A DNA stretch of 64,000 nt from an uncultured Oscillospiraceae bacterium (GTDB taxonomy: Bacteria > Bacillota > Clostridia > Oscillospirales > Acutalibacteraceae), in the NCBI GenBank assembly GCA_900543215.1, contig UQQR01000001.1:62001-126000 (forward strand), given 5' to 3'. Both the position numbers and the translations under genes were made by a program. Every line of letters begins with the position of its first letter. The stretch's first letter is position 1. Below the pieces are notes generated by a model. It ran no database searches. It worked only from the letters and a program-made list of their open reading frames with translations, and had not been told where the DNA came from. Positions 26,368 through 35,297 of the stretch are shown here, piece by piece.

Positions 26368-26916
26368 TTATTTGTCGGAATAAACCTTGGGAGAAAGAAC
26401 ACCGACGAACGGTAAATTCCTGTATTTTTCATTGTAATCAAGACCGTAGCCTATAACGAACTCATCAGGTATTATTTTGCCCACATAGTCGGCAGAAATA
26501 TCAGCCTGACGGTTTGCGGGCTTGTCAAGAAACGCGCAAACCTTAATGCTCGCCGCATTTCTGTCAAGCAAAACATTCTTTAAGTACGCCAAGGTTATAC
26601 CCGAATCAAGAATATCCTCTACAAGAAGAATATCGCAGCCGTCGGGATTTATGTCAAGGTCCTTTTTGAACTTTACAACACCCGTGGTTTTTGTACCCTC
26701 GTAAGACGAAACCGCCATAAAATCGATTTGACAGTCGCAGGTAATATTACGCATAAGGTCAGCCATAAAAACAACAGCTCCCTTTAATACGCTTACAAGC
26801 AAAAGCTTTTTGCCCTCGTAATCACGGGAAATTTGCTCGCCTAAACGCTTGCATATCCCTTTGATTTCCTCTTCGGTTACCAAAACCTTTTCAATGTCCT
26901 TTTCAAACGACATCAT
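26368..26916 (-). CDS. hpt: Hypoxanthine phosphoribosyltransferase
   Basis: Purine-salvage enzyme making IMP/GMP from hypoxanthine/guanine and PRPP. About 182 residues. The PRPP motif is LLVEDILDSGITLAYL. The start is the ATG at 26916 (or the adjacent one at 26913) with GAGGAG five bases upstream; a longer start at 26946 ignores this site. It overlaps the end of tilS by 14 bases, matching the conserved tilS-hpt-ftsH order. Confidence 0.95.
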   Translation of the reverse strand: MMSFEKDIEKVLVTEEEIKGICKRLGEQISRDYEGKKLLLVSVLKGAVVFMADLMRNITCDCQIDFMAVSSYEGTKTTGVVKFKKDLDINPDGCDILLVEDILDSGITLAYLKNVLLDRNAASIKVCAFLDKPANRQADISADYVGKIIPDEFVIGYGLDYNEKYRNLPFVGVLSPKVYSDK

Positions 26917-28234
26917 TTTTCTCCTCATCCGTTTTATTTTGCACATCCGAAACGGTTATTATCATAACTTTTTCGGTTTTTTCATTCACGGCGCATCTGG
27001 TTGCCGTTCCTGCTCCGTACACCCAAACCACACCGCCGTCATCCGCAAGCACCGGAATACTGTCTCTCAAATTTTTCGCAACCTTAAGCTCATTCATAAG
27101 CTTTTTAAGAGTTTTTGTACATCCTCTGCCCGCAAGACGGATACTGTCGCCGGGTAACCTTGTCCTTAAAATCAATTCTCCCACAATTTTATCACAATCA
27201 ATGGAATTATTTAATAACAAATTATTAACTTTTTCACCGTTTTTAAAAAAAGTGTTGTCTTTTATCTCGGTCATTACCCTAAATTTCGGTTTTTTGCTGT
27301 CTTCAGGGCTTTCTCCTATAAACAACCAGCCGTTCTCCGCTGTTGCCGAGGTGTCGCACGGAAGACTTGTTCTGCCGCCGTTTAGGCACAACGAATAAAT
27401 GCTGTTTATATGATTGCTGTCAAGAAACAGACCCGTAACGGTACATTCGGCATATTTTTTAATTGCCCGTTTTAAAACGGCGGGCGAAACATCCGTTTTT
27501 ATATTCAAATATCCGTTTTCGCAATTTTCGGCAAGATAGCTGTCGGCCAAAGAGCTTAAAAGTTCCTCGTCCTCTCTGAGCGATATAACGGTTCTCGCCA
27601 CTGCTTTTTCAGCCGATGCGTTAACCGATTTTAAAACCGGTATCACCGTATGCCTTATACGGTTTCTGGTATAATCGTCGGAAAGATTTGTACTGTCCGT
27701 TACATACGAAAGACCGTTTTTTGCACAGTAGTCCTCAACCTCTTGCCTTGTAACAAGAATGAGCGGACGGATATATATACCGCGTTTCGGCGGTATTCCA
27801 CAAAGTCCGTTAAGACCCGTTCCCCTTGCAAGATTAAACAAAACGGTTTCAAGATTATCGCTTGCGGTATGCGCCGTAGCGACAACGCCCTTGTTTATCC
27901 TCTCAAAAAAGGCATATCTTACCTCACGGGCAGCGGTCTCCGTGCTTAAACGATGCTTTTCGGCATATAGCGGAGCATCAACGCTCTCACAAATAAGCGG
28001 AACATTCATATCACGGCAAAGCTGTTTTACAAAGCTTTCATCCCGTAAAGCCTCTTCGCCCCTAATCATATGGTTAAGGTGAGCCGCGGATATATTAAGT
28101 CCGAGCCTGTCCCGAAGCGAGCAAAGTGCGTGCAAAAGAGCCACCGAATCCGCACCGCCCGAAAGGGCGACCGTTATATTGTCGGAGCTTAAAAGCGAAA
28201 AGCTTTCAATCGCCGTTAAAACTGACTGTAACAT
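26903..28234 (-). CDS. tilS: tRNA(Ile)-lysidine synthetase
   Basis: Attaches lysine to C34 of tRNA-Ile(CAU), so that the tRNA reads AUA codons. The 443-residue protein has the PP-loop VALSGGADSVALL near residue 20 and the C-terminal substrate-binding domains. The start is the ATG at 28234, which overlaps the dnaB stop as TAATG; an ORF start at 28282 lies inside dnaB and is rejected. Translationally coupled between dnaB and hpt. Confidence 0.94.
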   Translation of the reverse strand: MLQSVLTAIESFSLLSSDNITVALSGGADSVALLHALCSLRDRLGLNISAAHLNHMIRGEEALRDESFVKQLCRDMNVPLICESVDAPLYAEKHRLSTETAAREVRYAFFERINKGVVATAHTASDNLETVLFNLARGTGLNGLCGIPPKRGIYIRPLILVTRQEVEDYCAKNGLSYVTDSTNLSDDYTRNRIRHTVIPVLKSVNASAEKAVARTVISLREDEELLSSLADSYLAENCENGYLNIKTDVSPAVLKRAIKKYAECTVTGLFLDSNHINSIYSLCLNGGRTSLPCDTSATAENGWLFIGESPEDSKKPKFRVMTEIKDNTFFKNGEKVNNLLLNNSIDCDKIVGELILRTRLPGDSIRLAGRGCTKTLKKLMNELKVAKNLRDSIPVLADDGGVVWVYGAGTATRCAVNEKTEKVMIITVSDVQNKTDEEKNDVV

Positions 28235-29604
28235 TACCTGTACACATCCACCGAAGTAAATCTTGTATACTGACCGTCCCAATGCAAATCGACAGTACCG
28301 ATTTCACCGTGACGGTTTTTGGCGACGATACATTCTGCACGGCTTTGGTCGCTCCTGTCCTCGTCGTCGGATTTTTCATTGTCGTAATAAGCGTCCCTGT
28401 AAAGGAAAAGAACTATGTCCGCGTCCTGCTCGATAGAACCCGAATCACGAAGATCCGAAAGCGCCGGACGGTGGGATTTACCCTTGCCCTCAGTTCCTCT
28501 CGAAAGCTGGGCGCAGGCAATTATCGGCACCTTTAGATCCTTTGCCATTATTTTAAGATTACGGGTTATTTCCGATATTTCCTGAACACGGTTATCAATA
28601 TTACGGGGGGAATGCATAAGTCCGAGATAGTCGATAACCACAAGGTCAACCTTATTCATTCTGCGAAGTTTAGCTTTCATTTCGGGCACCGTAATATTAG
28701 AGGATTCGTCAAAATAAATGTTAGCCTTTGAAAGCGATTCGCCCGCCTGTGCCAGTCTTGTCCATTCGTCATCGTCAAGCTCGCCCGTGCGGAGCTTTTC
28801 GCTCTTTATTCCCGCCTCGCTTGAAAGCATACGCTGCGCTAACTGATCTCTTGTCATTTCGAGCGAGAAAAAGCAAACCGTTTTTCCCGTGTTTACGGCA
28901 ACATTTCTTACGATGTTAAGCGCAAAGGAGGTTTTACCCATACCGGGTCTCGCGCCCAAAATAATAAGGTCCGATTTGTTAAGCCCCGTAATCATTCGGT
29001 CAAGCTCGCCTATACCGCAGGGAATACCGACATAATCGTCACGCGTCTCGGGGTCGTTCATTTTTGAAAGACGGTCATAAGTCTCGTTTTCAATGACGCT
29101 CTTTATATGCGTAAGGCCCGTTATATCCCTGCCCTGACGGATTTCGTAAATTCTCTGTTCGGCAGAATCAAGCAGCTTACCCGAGTCAAGCTCATTATCG
29201 TTAATATCCTTGATAATGCCCTGTGCGGCGGTCATAAGTGCCCTTGCATAGTATCGCTCACGGATAATGGCGACATATGTAAGCACATTGGCGGAGGACG
29301 GAACACGCTGAACAAGCTCCGTAAGATATGCTTTTCCGCCTGCTTCGTCGTAAACACCGTCGGTCTTAAGCTTTTCAAGCAGCGATACAAAATCTATCGT
29401 TTGGCTAAGCTCGTACATCGACGCCATAGCGGCGTAAATTTCCCTGTGCTGCGGAATATAAAAATACTCCGTTTTCATAGAGGTTGCTATATCGGTCAGG
29501 CATTTGGGGTCGATTATGACAGAGCCTAAAACCGCCTGCTCGGCTTCCACCGAATAAGGCAGTCTGCCGCCGTCAATATCATAAATAAGGCGTTCTTCAG
29601 CCAT
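28234..29604 (-). CDS. dnaB: Replicative DNA helicase
   Basis: Hexameric helicase that unwinds DNA at the replication fork. The 456-residue protein has the N-terminal primase-interacting domain (SVEAEQAVLGSVIID near 17-31), Walker A GARPGMGKT, Walker B VVIDYLGLM and a C-terminal Arg finger region (LSDLRDSGSIEQDAD). There is no intein. It follows rplI by four bases; the rplI-dnaB pairing is conserved in Firmicutes. Confidence 0.97.
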   Translation of the reverse strand: MAEERLIYDIDGGRLPYSVEAEQAVLGSVIIDPKCLTDIATSMKTEYFYIPQHREIYAAMASMYELSQTIDFVSLLEKLKTDGVYDEAGGKAYLTELVQRVPSSANVLTYVAIIRERYYARALMTAAQGIIKDINDNELDSGKLLDSAEQRIYEIRQGRDITGLTHIKSVIENETYDRLSKMNDPETRDDYVGIPCGIGELDRMITGLNKSDLIILGARPGMGKTSFALNIVRNVAVNTGKTVCFFSLEMTRDQLAQRMLSSEAGIKSEKLRTGELDDDEWTRLAQAGESLSKANIYFDESSNITVPEMKAKLRRMNKVDLVVIDYLGLMHSPRNIDNRVQEISEITRNLKIMAKDLKVPIIACAQLSRGTEGKGKSHRPALSDLRDSGSIEQDADIVLFLYRDAYYDNEKSDDEDRSDQSRAECIVAKNRHGEIGTVDLHWDGQYTRFTSVDVYR

Positions 29605-29608
29605 ACTC

Positions 29609-30049
29609 TTACTCCGTTACCTTTACGGTGATTTTTGCGGAAATGCCCTTATACAGCTTTATTTCCGCAGTGTATTCGCCGAAGTTTTTAATATCGGCAA
29701 CGCTCATTTTTTTGCGGTCAATTTGAAGTCCCAAGGTGTCCGCTATTTCCTTTGCGATTTCCTTAGAGGTTACAGAACCGAAAAGCTTTCCGCCGGCTCC
29801 GGCTTTTGCTTTGATTGTAACGGTTTTGCCGTCAAGCTTTGCCGCTAATGCGTTTGCGGCGTCGATTTCCTCCTGCTTGTGGTGCGCCGCCGCTTCTTCC
29901 CTGTTTCTAAGCTCGTTTAAAGCGGCGTTATCCGCCTCTACCGCAAGCTTTTTCGGGAACAGGAAGTTCCTGGCGTAGCCGTCGGACACATTGCACAGCT
30001 CGCCTTTTTTGCCGTGACCCTTTACATCCTGCAATAATACTACCTTCAT
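29609..30049 (-). CDS. rplI: 50S ribosomal protein L9
   Basis: Ribosomal protein of 146 residues. It begins MKVVLLQDVKGHGKKGE and has YARNFLFPKKLA, the L9 signature, then the long connecting helix (about 40-75) and the C-terminal domain. It lies between rnj and dnaB on the same strand, with an AAGGAGG ribosome-binding site. Confidence 0.97.
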   Translation of the reverse strand: MKVVLLQDVKGHGKKGELCNVSDGYARNFLFPKKLAVEADNAALNELRNREEAAAHHKQEEIDAANALAAKLDGKTVTIKAKAGAGGKLFGSVTSKEIAKEIADTLGLQIDRKKMSVADIKNFGEYTAEIKLYKGISAKITVKVTE

Positions 30050-30066
30050 CTTTGCATCCTCCTTGT

Positions 30067-31950
30067 TTAAACTTCCATAATTATAGGAAGAATCATAGGA
30101 CTTCTCCGTGTTTTTGCGCTTACAAAGCGTGCGGTTCTGTCCTTAATTCTGGTCTTTATCGTAGACCAGTCCTTAATTCCGTCTATATAACAGCTTTCAA
30201 GAATATCGCACACAAGATTGTCGATATCGTGCATAAGCCGTTCGGATTCCTTAACATAAACAAATCCTCTTGAAACAACATCAGGTCCCGCAACTACCTC
30301 ACGGGTAACGCCGTCTATTGAAACGGCAATTATAATTATACCGTCGTCCGCAAGGTGCTTACGGTCACGCAGAACAATACTGCCGACATCGCCGACGCCC
30401 AGTCCGTCAACAAGAACCCTTCCTGCCTGTACCGTTTCCGTGGTTTTAAGCGAATTTTTGGTAAGCTCGATAACATTTCCGTTATCCGCTATTAAAATAT
30501 TATCATCGGGTATTCCCATCTGACGGGCCAGCATAGCGTGCTTCATCAAATGCTTCTGCTCACCGTGAAGAGGAATAAAATATTTCGGCTTTACAATGCT
30601 CATCATAAGCTTCAGTTCTTCCTGACAGGCGTGACCCGAAACATGAACATCGTACATTCTTTCGTATACAACATTGGCTCCGCGCTTCATAAGCTCGTTT
30701 ACAACCTTGCTTACAAGCTTTTCGTTTCCCGGTATCGGCGTCGCCGAAATAATAATCATATCGCCGGGTATAATCTCAACCTGTCTGTGATCGGAAAAAG
30801 CAATTCGGTGAAGCGCCGAAAGAGGCTCGCCCTGACTGCCCGTTGTTACTATAACAAGCTCGCCCAGCTGATAGTTTTTAATCATTTCAATGTCGATAAG
30901 AACATCTTTCGGAACATTCAGGTAGCCGAGTTCTGCCGCAACCGACACAACATTTATCATACTTCTGCCCGAAACCGCAACCTTACGGCCGCAACGGTAT
31001 GCTTCGTCTATTATCTGCTGTATACGGTGGATATTGGAAGAGAATGTCGCAACGATTATCCTGTGGTCCTCTGCTTTTTTAAACAGGTTTGAGAACGAAT
31101 CGCCGACAATTCTTTCGCTCGGTGTAAAGCCGGGTCTCTCGGCATTGGTCGAGTCCGACATAAGCGCCAAAACGCCCTTTTTGCCAAGCTCCGCAAATCG
31201 GCCTATGTCAATTACATAGTCATCGATAGGAGTTGTGTCGATTTTAAAATCACCCGTCTGAATTACCGTTCCCGCAGGGCAGGTTATCGCGAAGCCGACG
31301 GCGTCGGGTATAGAATGGTTTACATGAATAAACTCGATTTTAAACTTACCGAGCGTTACCACATCACCAGGGTTTGTAACATTAAGCTTTGCCTCGTTAA
31401 GCAGTTTATGCTCACGCAGCTTGCCCTCGATAAGACCTATTGTAAGTCTTGTGGCGTAAATCGGTAAATTAAAGTTCCTGAGCAGATACGGAATTGCTCC
31501 GATATGATCTTCGTGACCGTGTGTTACCACAAGTCCCTTAATTTTATCCTTGTTTTCAAGTACATAGGTAAAGTCCGGTATAACAATGTCTATTCCGGGC
31601 ATTTCTTCATCCGGAAACGACATTCCGCAGTCCGAAAGAAACATATCTCCGTCATATTCGTAAAGCGTTATGTTTTTTCCTATCTCACCGAGTCCGCCGA
31701 GCGGTATGATTTTAAGCGGCTTTGCGCTCTGTCTGTTGCCGTAGCGGCGTGTACCCTGTCTGTTATGCGGCGCAGTTTGTGTTTTAGCACCGCCGTTTCT
31801 GCCATTTGCGGCATTTTTAACGGCAGAGGTGTTTTTCATAGCCTTGCCCCCGTCTGCCGTACCCTTTTTGTTATAGGTTCTCCTTGTCTTATTTTGGGCA
31901 GACTTATTTACGGTCTTTTCGCCGTCCCTTTTTTCTTTTTTTTCATTCAT
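30067..31950 (-). CDS. rnj: Ribonuclease J with long basic N-terminal extension
   Basis: Metallo-beta-lactamase RNase with 5' exonuclease and endonuclease activity, central to mRNA decay. The protein is about 627 residues. The core begins near residue 81 with IIPLGGLGEIGKN and has the zinc motif THGHEDHIG, the beta-CASP domain and the C-terminal domain. Before the core are about 78 residues rich in Lys, Asn, Arg and Gly, much longer than the usual ten or so. The start is the ATG at 31950, eleven bases after GGAGG. It heads the leftward rnj-rplI-dnaB run. Confidence 0.94.
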   Translation of the reverse strand: MNEKKEKRDGEKTVNKSAQNKTRRTYNKKGTADGGKAMKNTSAVKNAANGRNGGAKTQTAPHNRQGTRRYGNRQSAKPLKIIPLGGLGEIGKNITLYEYDGDMFLSDCGMSFPDEEMPGIDIVIPDFTYVLENKDKIKGLVVTHGHEDHIGAIPYLLRNFNLPIYATRLTIGLIEGKLREHKLLNEAKLNVTNPGDVVTLGKFKIEFIHVNHSIPDAVGFAITCPAGTVIQTGDFKIDTTPIDDYVIDIGRFAELGKKGVLALMSDSTNAERPGFTPSERIVGDSFSNLFKKAEDHRIIVATFSSNIHRIQQIIDEAYRCGRKVAVSGRSMINVVSVAAELGYLNVPKDVLIDIEMIKNYQLGELVIVTTGSQGEPLSALHRIAFSDHRQVEIIPGDMIIISATPIPGNEKLVSKVVNELMKRGANVVYERMYDVHVSGHACQEELKLMMSIVKPKYFIPLHGEQKHLMKHAMLARQMGIPDDNILIADNGNVIELTKNSLKTTETVQAGRVLVDGLGVGDVGSIVLRDRKHLADDGIIIIAVSIDGVTREVVAGPDVVSRGFVYVKESERLMHDIDNLVCDILESCYIDGIKDWSTIKTRIKDRTARFVSAKTRRSPMILPIIMEV

Positions 31951-31996
31951 TAAATAGTTATCCTCCGATTTTTTCAAATTTATGTATCATTTTATA

Positions 31997-32081
31997 CCGT
32001 TCCGACACGTCAGAACGGCACTATAGCCCCATAATAAAAAACATATTATATATTGTACAATCCGTATGCAGTAATTGTCAA
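31997..32081 (-). promoter_or_regulatory. Promoter and leader hairpin of rnj
   Basis: On the minus strand TTGACA (32081-32076) and TACAAT (32057-32052) have an 18-base spacer. The leader then carries a stem of CCGTTC with GAACGG at 31997-32018. RNase J acts on 5' ends, so a stable leader hairpin could affect autoregulation; this is speculative. Confidence 0.5.
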
Positions 32082-32127
32082 GTTTTTTATCCGATAATTT
32101 ATTGTTGGCAAAAGTTTAAAAGCATAT

Positions 32128-32535
32128 TCAGATAAATTTTTTCTCAGACGGTTTATTGACTCCTAAAATACCGCCTATAACAGAAGCCAAAACGATAATT
32201 ACAAGGTGGAACAATGTATTGTTTGTCATTGCTCCGTGGTTTACGGCAAGTGAAATTACAGTTATTATAAGGAAAGCGCAAATTCCGGTAATAAGTCCCG
32301 TAAGCCAGCCCCTGCTACCCGATTTGCCTGCTAAAAAAAACGAGGCGGCAAAACCGCCGAAAGCCGCGGAAAGCGTTGCAAAAAGCGCCGCATATTTAAA
32401 TCCCGCCGCAAAAAAGTACATAACCGCCGCAAAAACGGCAATAAACACCGCAGTGACCGCAACGCCTATTAAAAAAGCCCCTAAAATGATTTTATATTTT
32501 GTGCTTATACCCTTTTTTAAAATTTCATTATTCAC
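32128..32535 (-). CDS. TIGR04086-type membrane protein
   Basis: About 135 residues with four membrane segments; Ala/Gly/Val-rich. Proteins of this type occur in Clostridia beside yajC, as here; the function is unknown. The start is GTG at 32535. Its Shine-Dalgarno GGGAGG is the 3' arm of a terminator-like hairpin, and the T-run of that hairpin is the spacer before the start codon. An upstream ATG at 32574 would place the hairpin inside the coding region and is rejected. Confidence 0.75.
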   Translation of the reverse strand: MNNEILKKGISTKYKIILGAFLIGVAVTAVFIAVFAAVMYFFAAGFKYAALFATLSAAFGGFAASFFLAGKSGSRGWLTGLITGICAFLIITVISLAVNHGAMTNNTLFHLVIIVLASVIGGILGVNKPSEKKFI

Positions 32536-32571
32536 AAAAAATCCCTCCCGTACATTACTATTCGGGAGGGA
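32536..32571 (-). terminator. Terminator hairpin whose 3' arm is the next gene's ribosome-binding site
   Basis: Read leftward, TCCCTCCCG (32571-32563) pairs with CGGGAGGGA (32550-32542), followed by six T and then the GTG start at 32535. It can terminate transcripts from yajC and hide the Shine-Dalgarno in any read-through RNA. Confidence 0.75.
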
Positions 32572-32586
32572 CAAAACTTATTCTAT

Positions 32587-32928
32587 TTACTTAGAAGCCG
32601 TATCGTCGTGAACGGTAAGATTTGTCTGTAAAGCCCATCTTGCAACCGTAAGCTTTGAATGGTCGCTTGCGGACTCAATAACCAAAGTGTCTTCCTTAAG
32701 CGAAATTACCCTTCCGTAAATACCGCCGATAGTAACTATTTCATCGCCGACCTGAAGATTATCACGCATCTTCTTTTCTTCTTTTTGCTTTTTGCGCTGG
32801 GGACGGATAAGCAGGAAATACATTGCTCCGAATATAACCGCAAGGTAAAGAACCATTACCAATATGCTCTGTGCCCCGCCCTGTTTTGCCGCTGTTTCGG
32901 CGGCAAGCGTATAAATCTTGAAATTCAT
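32587..32928 (-). CDS. yajC: Preprotein translocase subunit YajC
   Basis: A 113-residue Sec accessory protein. It has one membrane segment at about residues 21-41 (ILVMVLYLAVIFGAMYFLLI), followed by RPQRKKQKE, the family signature, and a small cytoplasmic domain with DEIVTIGGIYGRV. It follows tgt by about 70 bases, the common tgt-yajC order. Confidence 0.95.
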   Translation of the reverse strand: MNFKIYTLAAETAAKQGGAQSILVMVLYLAVIFGAMYFLLIRPQRKKQKEEKKMRDNLQVGDEIVTIGGIYGRVISLKEDTLVIESASDHSKLTVARWALQTNLTVHDDTASK

Positions 32929-32997
32929 TGATTTTTGCCCTCCAAATAACTGTTAAAAGTATTATATCCTATATTTACTTTTATTGCAAGAATTATT

Positions 32998-34128
32998 TTA
33001 AATTCTTTGCGAGAGTATTATTTCCTTTTCACGCTTAAACTCCGCAAAGCTGCCGTTATCAAGCGCGTTTCTTATATCCTCCATAAGATGATTGTAAAAC
33101 CACAGGTTATGCATAACCGTAAGACGCTGAGAAAGCATTTCCTGACTTTTAAGCAAATGTCTTATATAAGCCCTGCTGTAATTTCGGCATACGGGACAGC
33201 CGCAGTCCTCATCAATCGGCGACATATCGTGTTCGTACTTTTTGTTATTAAGATTGATAATTCCCTTAGATGTAAACAGATGGCCGTGTCTTGCGTTACG
33301 GCTCGGCATTACGCAGTCAAAAAGGTCTACTCCCCGTTCTACGGCATTGAGTATATTTGCGGGAGTTCCGACGCCCATAAGATACCTGATTTTATTTTCG
33401 GGCATATGCGGCGTTACGCACTCTATAATATCGTACATAACATCGGTTGGCTCGCCGACCGCCAAACCGCCTATGGCGTAACCGTCAAGGTCAAGCTCGG
33501 CTATTCGCTTCATATGCTCAATTCTTAGATCCCTGTATGTACAGCCCTGATTTATACCGAACAAAAGCTGTTCCCTATTTATTGTATCGGGCCTTGAATT
33601 AAGATCCGCCATTTTAGCCTTACAGCGTACAAGCCAACGGGTCGTGCGCTCGCAGGATGCCTTTGAATAGGAGTATTCGGCCGGATTTTCAACACATTCG
33701 TCAAATGCCATCGCTATGGTAGAACCGAGGTTAGACTGAATGGTCATACTCTCCTCAGGTCCCATAAAAATGCGCCTGCCGTCTACATGGGAAGCGAATG
33801 TAACGCCTTCCTCCGTAATATGACGGAGCGACGCCAGAGAAAACACCTGAAATCCGCCCGAATCCGTAAGTATGGGTCCGTTCCAGGTTGTGAATTTATG
33901 CAGTCCGCCGCAGTCACGGATTACCTTATCCCCCGGTCTTACATGCAGATGATAAGTATTGGAGAGCATTATCTGACAGCCGAGATTTTCAAGATCCCGT
34001 GCGGAAACAGCTCCCTTAATTGCCGCCGCGGTAGCTACATTCATAAACGCAGGCGTCTGTACCGTTCCCCTGTTTGTGACGAACTCGCCCCGTCTTGCGC
34101 GGCCTTCTTCCTTTAAAAGCTTATACAT
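32998..34128 (-). CDS. tgt: Queuine/preQ1 tRNA-guanine transglycosylase
   Basis: Exchanges G34 for preQ1 in tRNAs with GUN anticodons. The 376-residue protein has the nucleophile region TDSGGFQVFSL near residue 90, GGLAVGEP in the middle, and the zinc motif CGCPVCRNYSRAYIRHL near the C-terminus. It follows queA by 12 bases. queH at 45315 completes the queuosine pathway seen in the window. Confidence 0.97.
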   Translation of the reverse strand: MYKLLKEEGRARRGEFVTNRGTVQTPAFMNVATAAAIKGAVSARDLENLGCQIMLSNTYHLHVRPGDKVIRDCGGLHKFTTWNGPILTDSGGFQVFSLASLRHITEEGVTFASHVDGRRIFMGPEESMTIQSNLGSTIAMAFDECVENPAEYSYSKASCERTTRWLVRCKAKMADLNSRPDTINREQLLFGINQGCTYRDLRIEHMKRIAELDLDGYAIGGLAVGEPTDVMYDIIECVTPHMPENKIRYLMGVGTPANILNAVERGVDLFDCVMPSRNARHGHLFTSKGIINLNNKKYEHDMSPIDEDCGCPVCRNYSRAYIRHLLKSQEMLSQRLTVMHNLWFYNHLMEDIRNALDNGSFAEFKREKEIILSQRI

Positions 34129-34140
34129 TTAACCGTTCCT

Positions 34141-35166
34141 TTATATAATCAGCATAGCATCGCCGAAGCTGAAAAATCTGTATTTTTCCTTTACGGCGGT
34201 ATTATAGGCGTTCATAACATTATCGTATCCGGCAAAGGCGGAAACAAGCATTATAAGCGTGCTTTCGGGCAGATGAAAATTGGTGACAAGCCCGTCCATA
34301 CACTTAAACTCGAAGCCGGGGTAAATGAAAATATCGGTATCTCCCGAGCAGGAGCGTATCTCGCCGTACCTCGCGGCGCAACTTTCCACAGTTCTGCAAG
34401 AGGTTGTTCCCACACAGATGACCCTGCCGCCGTTTTTCTTGGTCTCATTAATAATATCCGCCGCCTCCCCGGGAATATAAAAATGCTCGGTGTGCATTTT
34501 ATGCTTAGTAACATCCTCAACCTTAACGGGGCGGAATGTACCAAGTCCCACATGAAGCGTAACATACGCAATATTCACGCCGCTTTTTTTAATGCTTTCA
34601 AGCATTTCCTTTGTAAAATGCAGTCCTGCCGTCGGAGCGGCGGCTGAGCCTGCCTCTTTGGAATAAACTGTCTGATAGCGTTCCTTGTCCTTAAGCTTTT
34701 CCTTTATATAAGGCGGAAGCGGCATCTGACCCACCTCGTCAAGCACCGTAAAGAAATCGCCGTCGCACCGAAATTCTATCATTCGGTTGCCGTCGGGCAT
34801 AACCTCTGTTACGGTAGCGCTAAGCTTATCGGAAAATTTGAATTTATATCCTTCCTTAGCCTTTTTCCCCGGTCCCGCAAGGCACTCCCACAGCATATTG
34901 CCGTGCTGGCGGAGCAATACAAATTCAACGACCGCGCCTGTGTCTTCCCTGACGCCGTACATTCTCGCGGGCAGAACTCTTGTATCGTTAAGCACAAGGC
35001 AGTCGCCCGGTTTTAAAAACTCCGGCAGATTGTAAAAGTGCTTATGCTCAACAGCACCGCTGTCACGGGATAAGACCATAAGCCGTGATGAATTTCTCGG
35101 CTCCACGGGTGTCTGCGCTATAAGCTCCTCTGGCAGATCATAAAAAAAATCGCTTGTTTTCATCAT
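34141..35166 (-). CDS. queA: S-adenosylmethionine:tRNA ribosyltransferase-isomerase
   Basis: Makes epoxyqueuosine from preQ1-tRNA using S-adenosylmethionine. The 341-residue protein begins with FFYDLPEELIAQTP and has DCLVLNDTRVLPAR and the GLHFT region, all QueA signatures. Either of two adjacent ATGs (35166, 35163) could start it. It is first in queA-tgt-yajC, under a promoter that overlaps the asd promoter. Confidence 0.96.
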   Translation of the reverse strand: MMKTSDFFYDLPEELIAQTPVEPRNSSRLMVLSRDSGAVEHKHFYNLPEFLKPGDCLVLNDTRVLPARMYGVREDTGAVVEFVLLRQHGNMLWECLAGPGKKAKEGYKFKFSDKLSATVTEVMPDGNRMIEFRCDGDFFTVLDEVGQMPLPPYIKEKLKDKERYQTVYSKEAGSAAAPTAGLHFTKEMLESIKKSGVNIAYVTLHVGLGTFRPVKVEDVTKHKMHTEHFYIPGEAADIINETKKNGGRVICVGTTSCRTVESCAARYGEIRSCSGDTDIFIYPGFEFKCMDGLVTNFHLPESTLIMLVSAFAGYDNVMNAYNTAVKEKYRFFSFGDAMLII

Positions 35167-35205
35167 TTAAAATTAAACTTCTCTCTGTTTTCAGCATAAA
35201 ATAAA

Positions 35206-35260
35206 TTGACAAATAATATTTACAAGGTATAATTATATTGCATAACACAATATATATCAA
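35206..35260. promoter_or_regulatory. Overlapping divergent promoters of asd and queA with a shared -10 palindrome
   Basis: Rightward: TTGACA at 35206-35211 and TATAAT at 35228-35233, spacer 16. Leftward: TTGATA read from 35260 to 35255 and TATAAT read from 35237 to 35232, spacer 17. The two -10 boxes overlap by two bases within TATAATTATA, so firing should be mutually exclusive. Confidence 0.65.
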
Positions 35261-35297
35261 GTGCAAATTTACGAAACCCCGAAAGGAATGTTTTAAA

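Noticed and set aside
35234..35297. Lysine riboswitch in front of asd-dapA-dapB
   Set aside because: The leader is only about 60 bases, far too short for the lysine aptamer, and no matching structure is seen.
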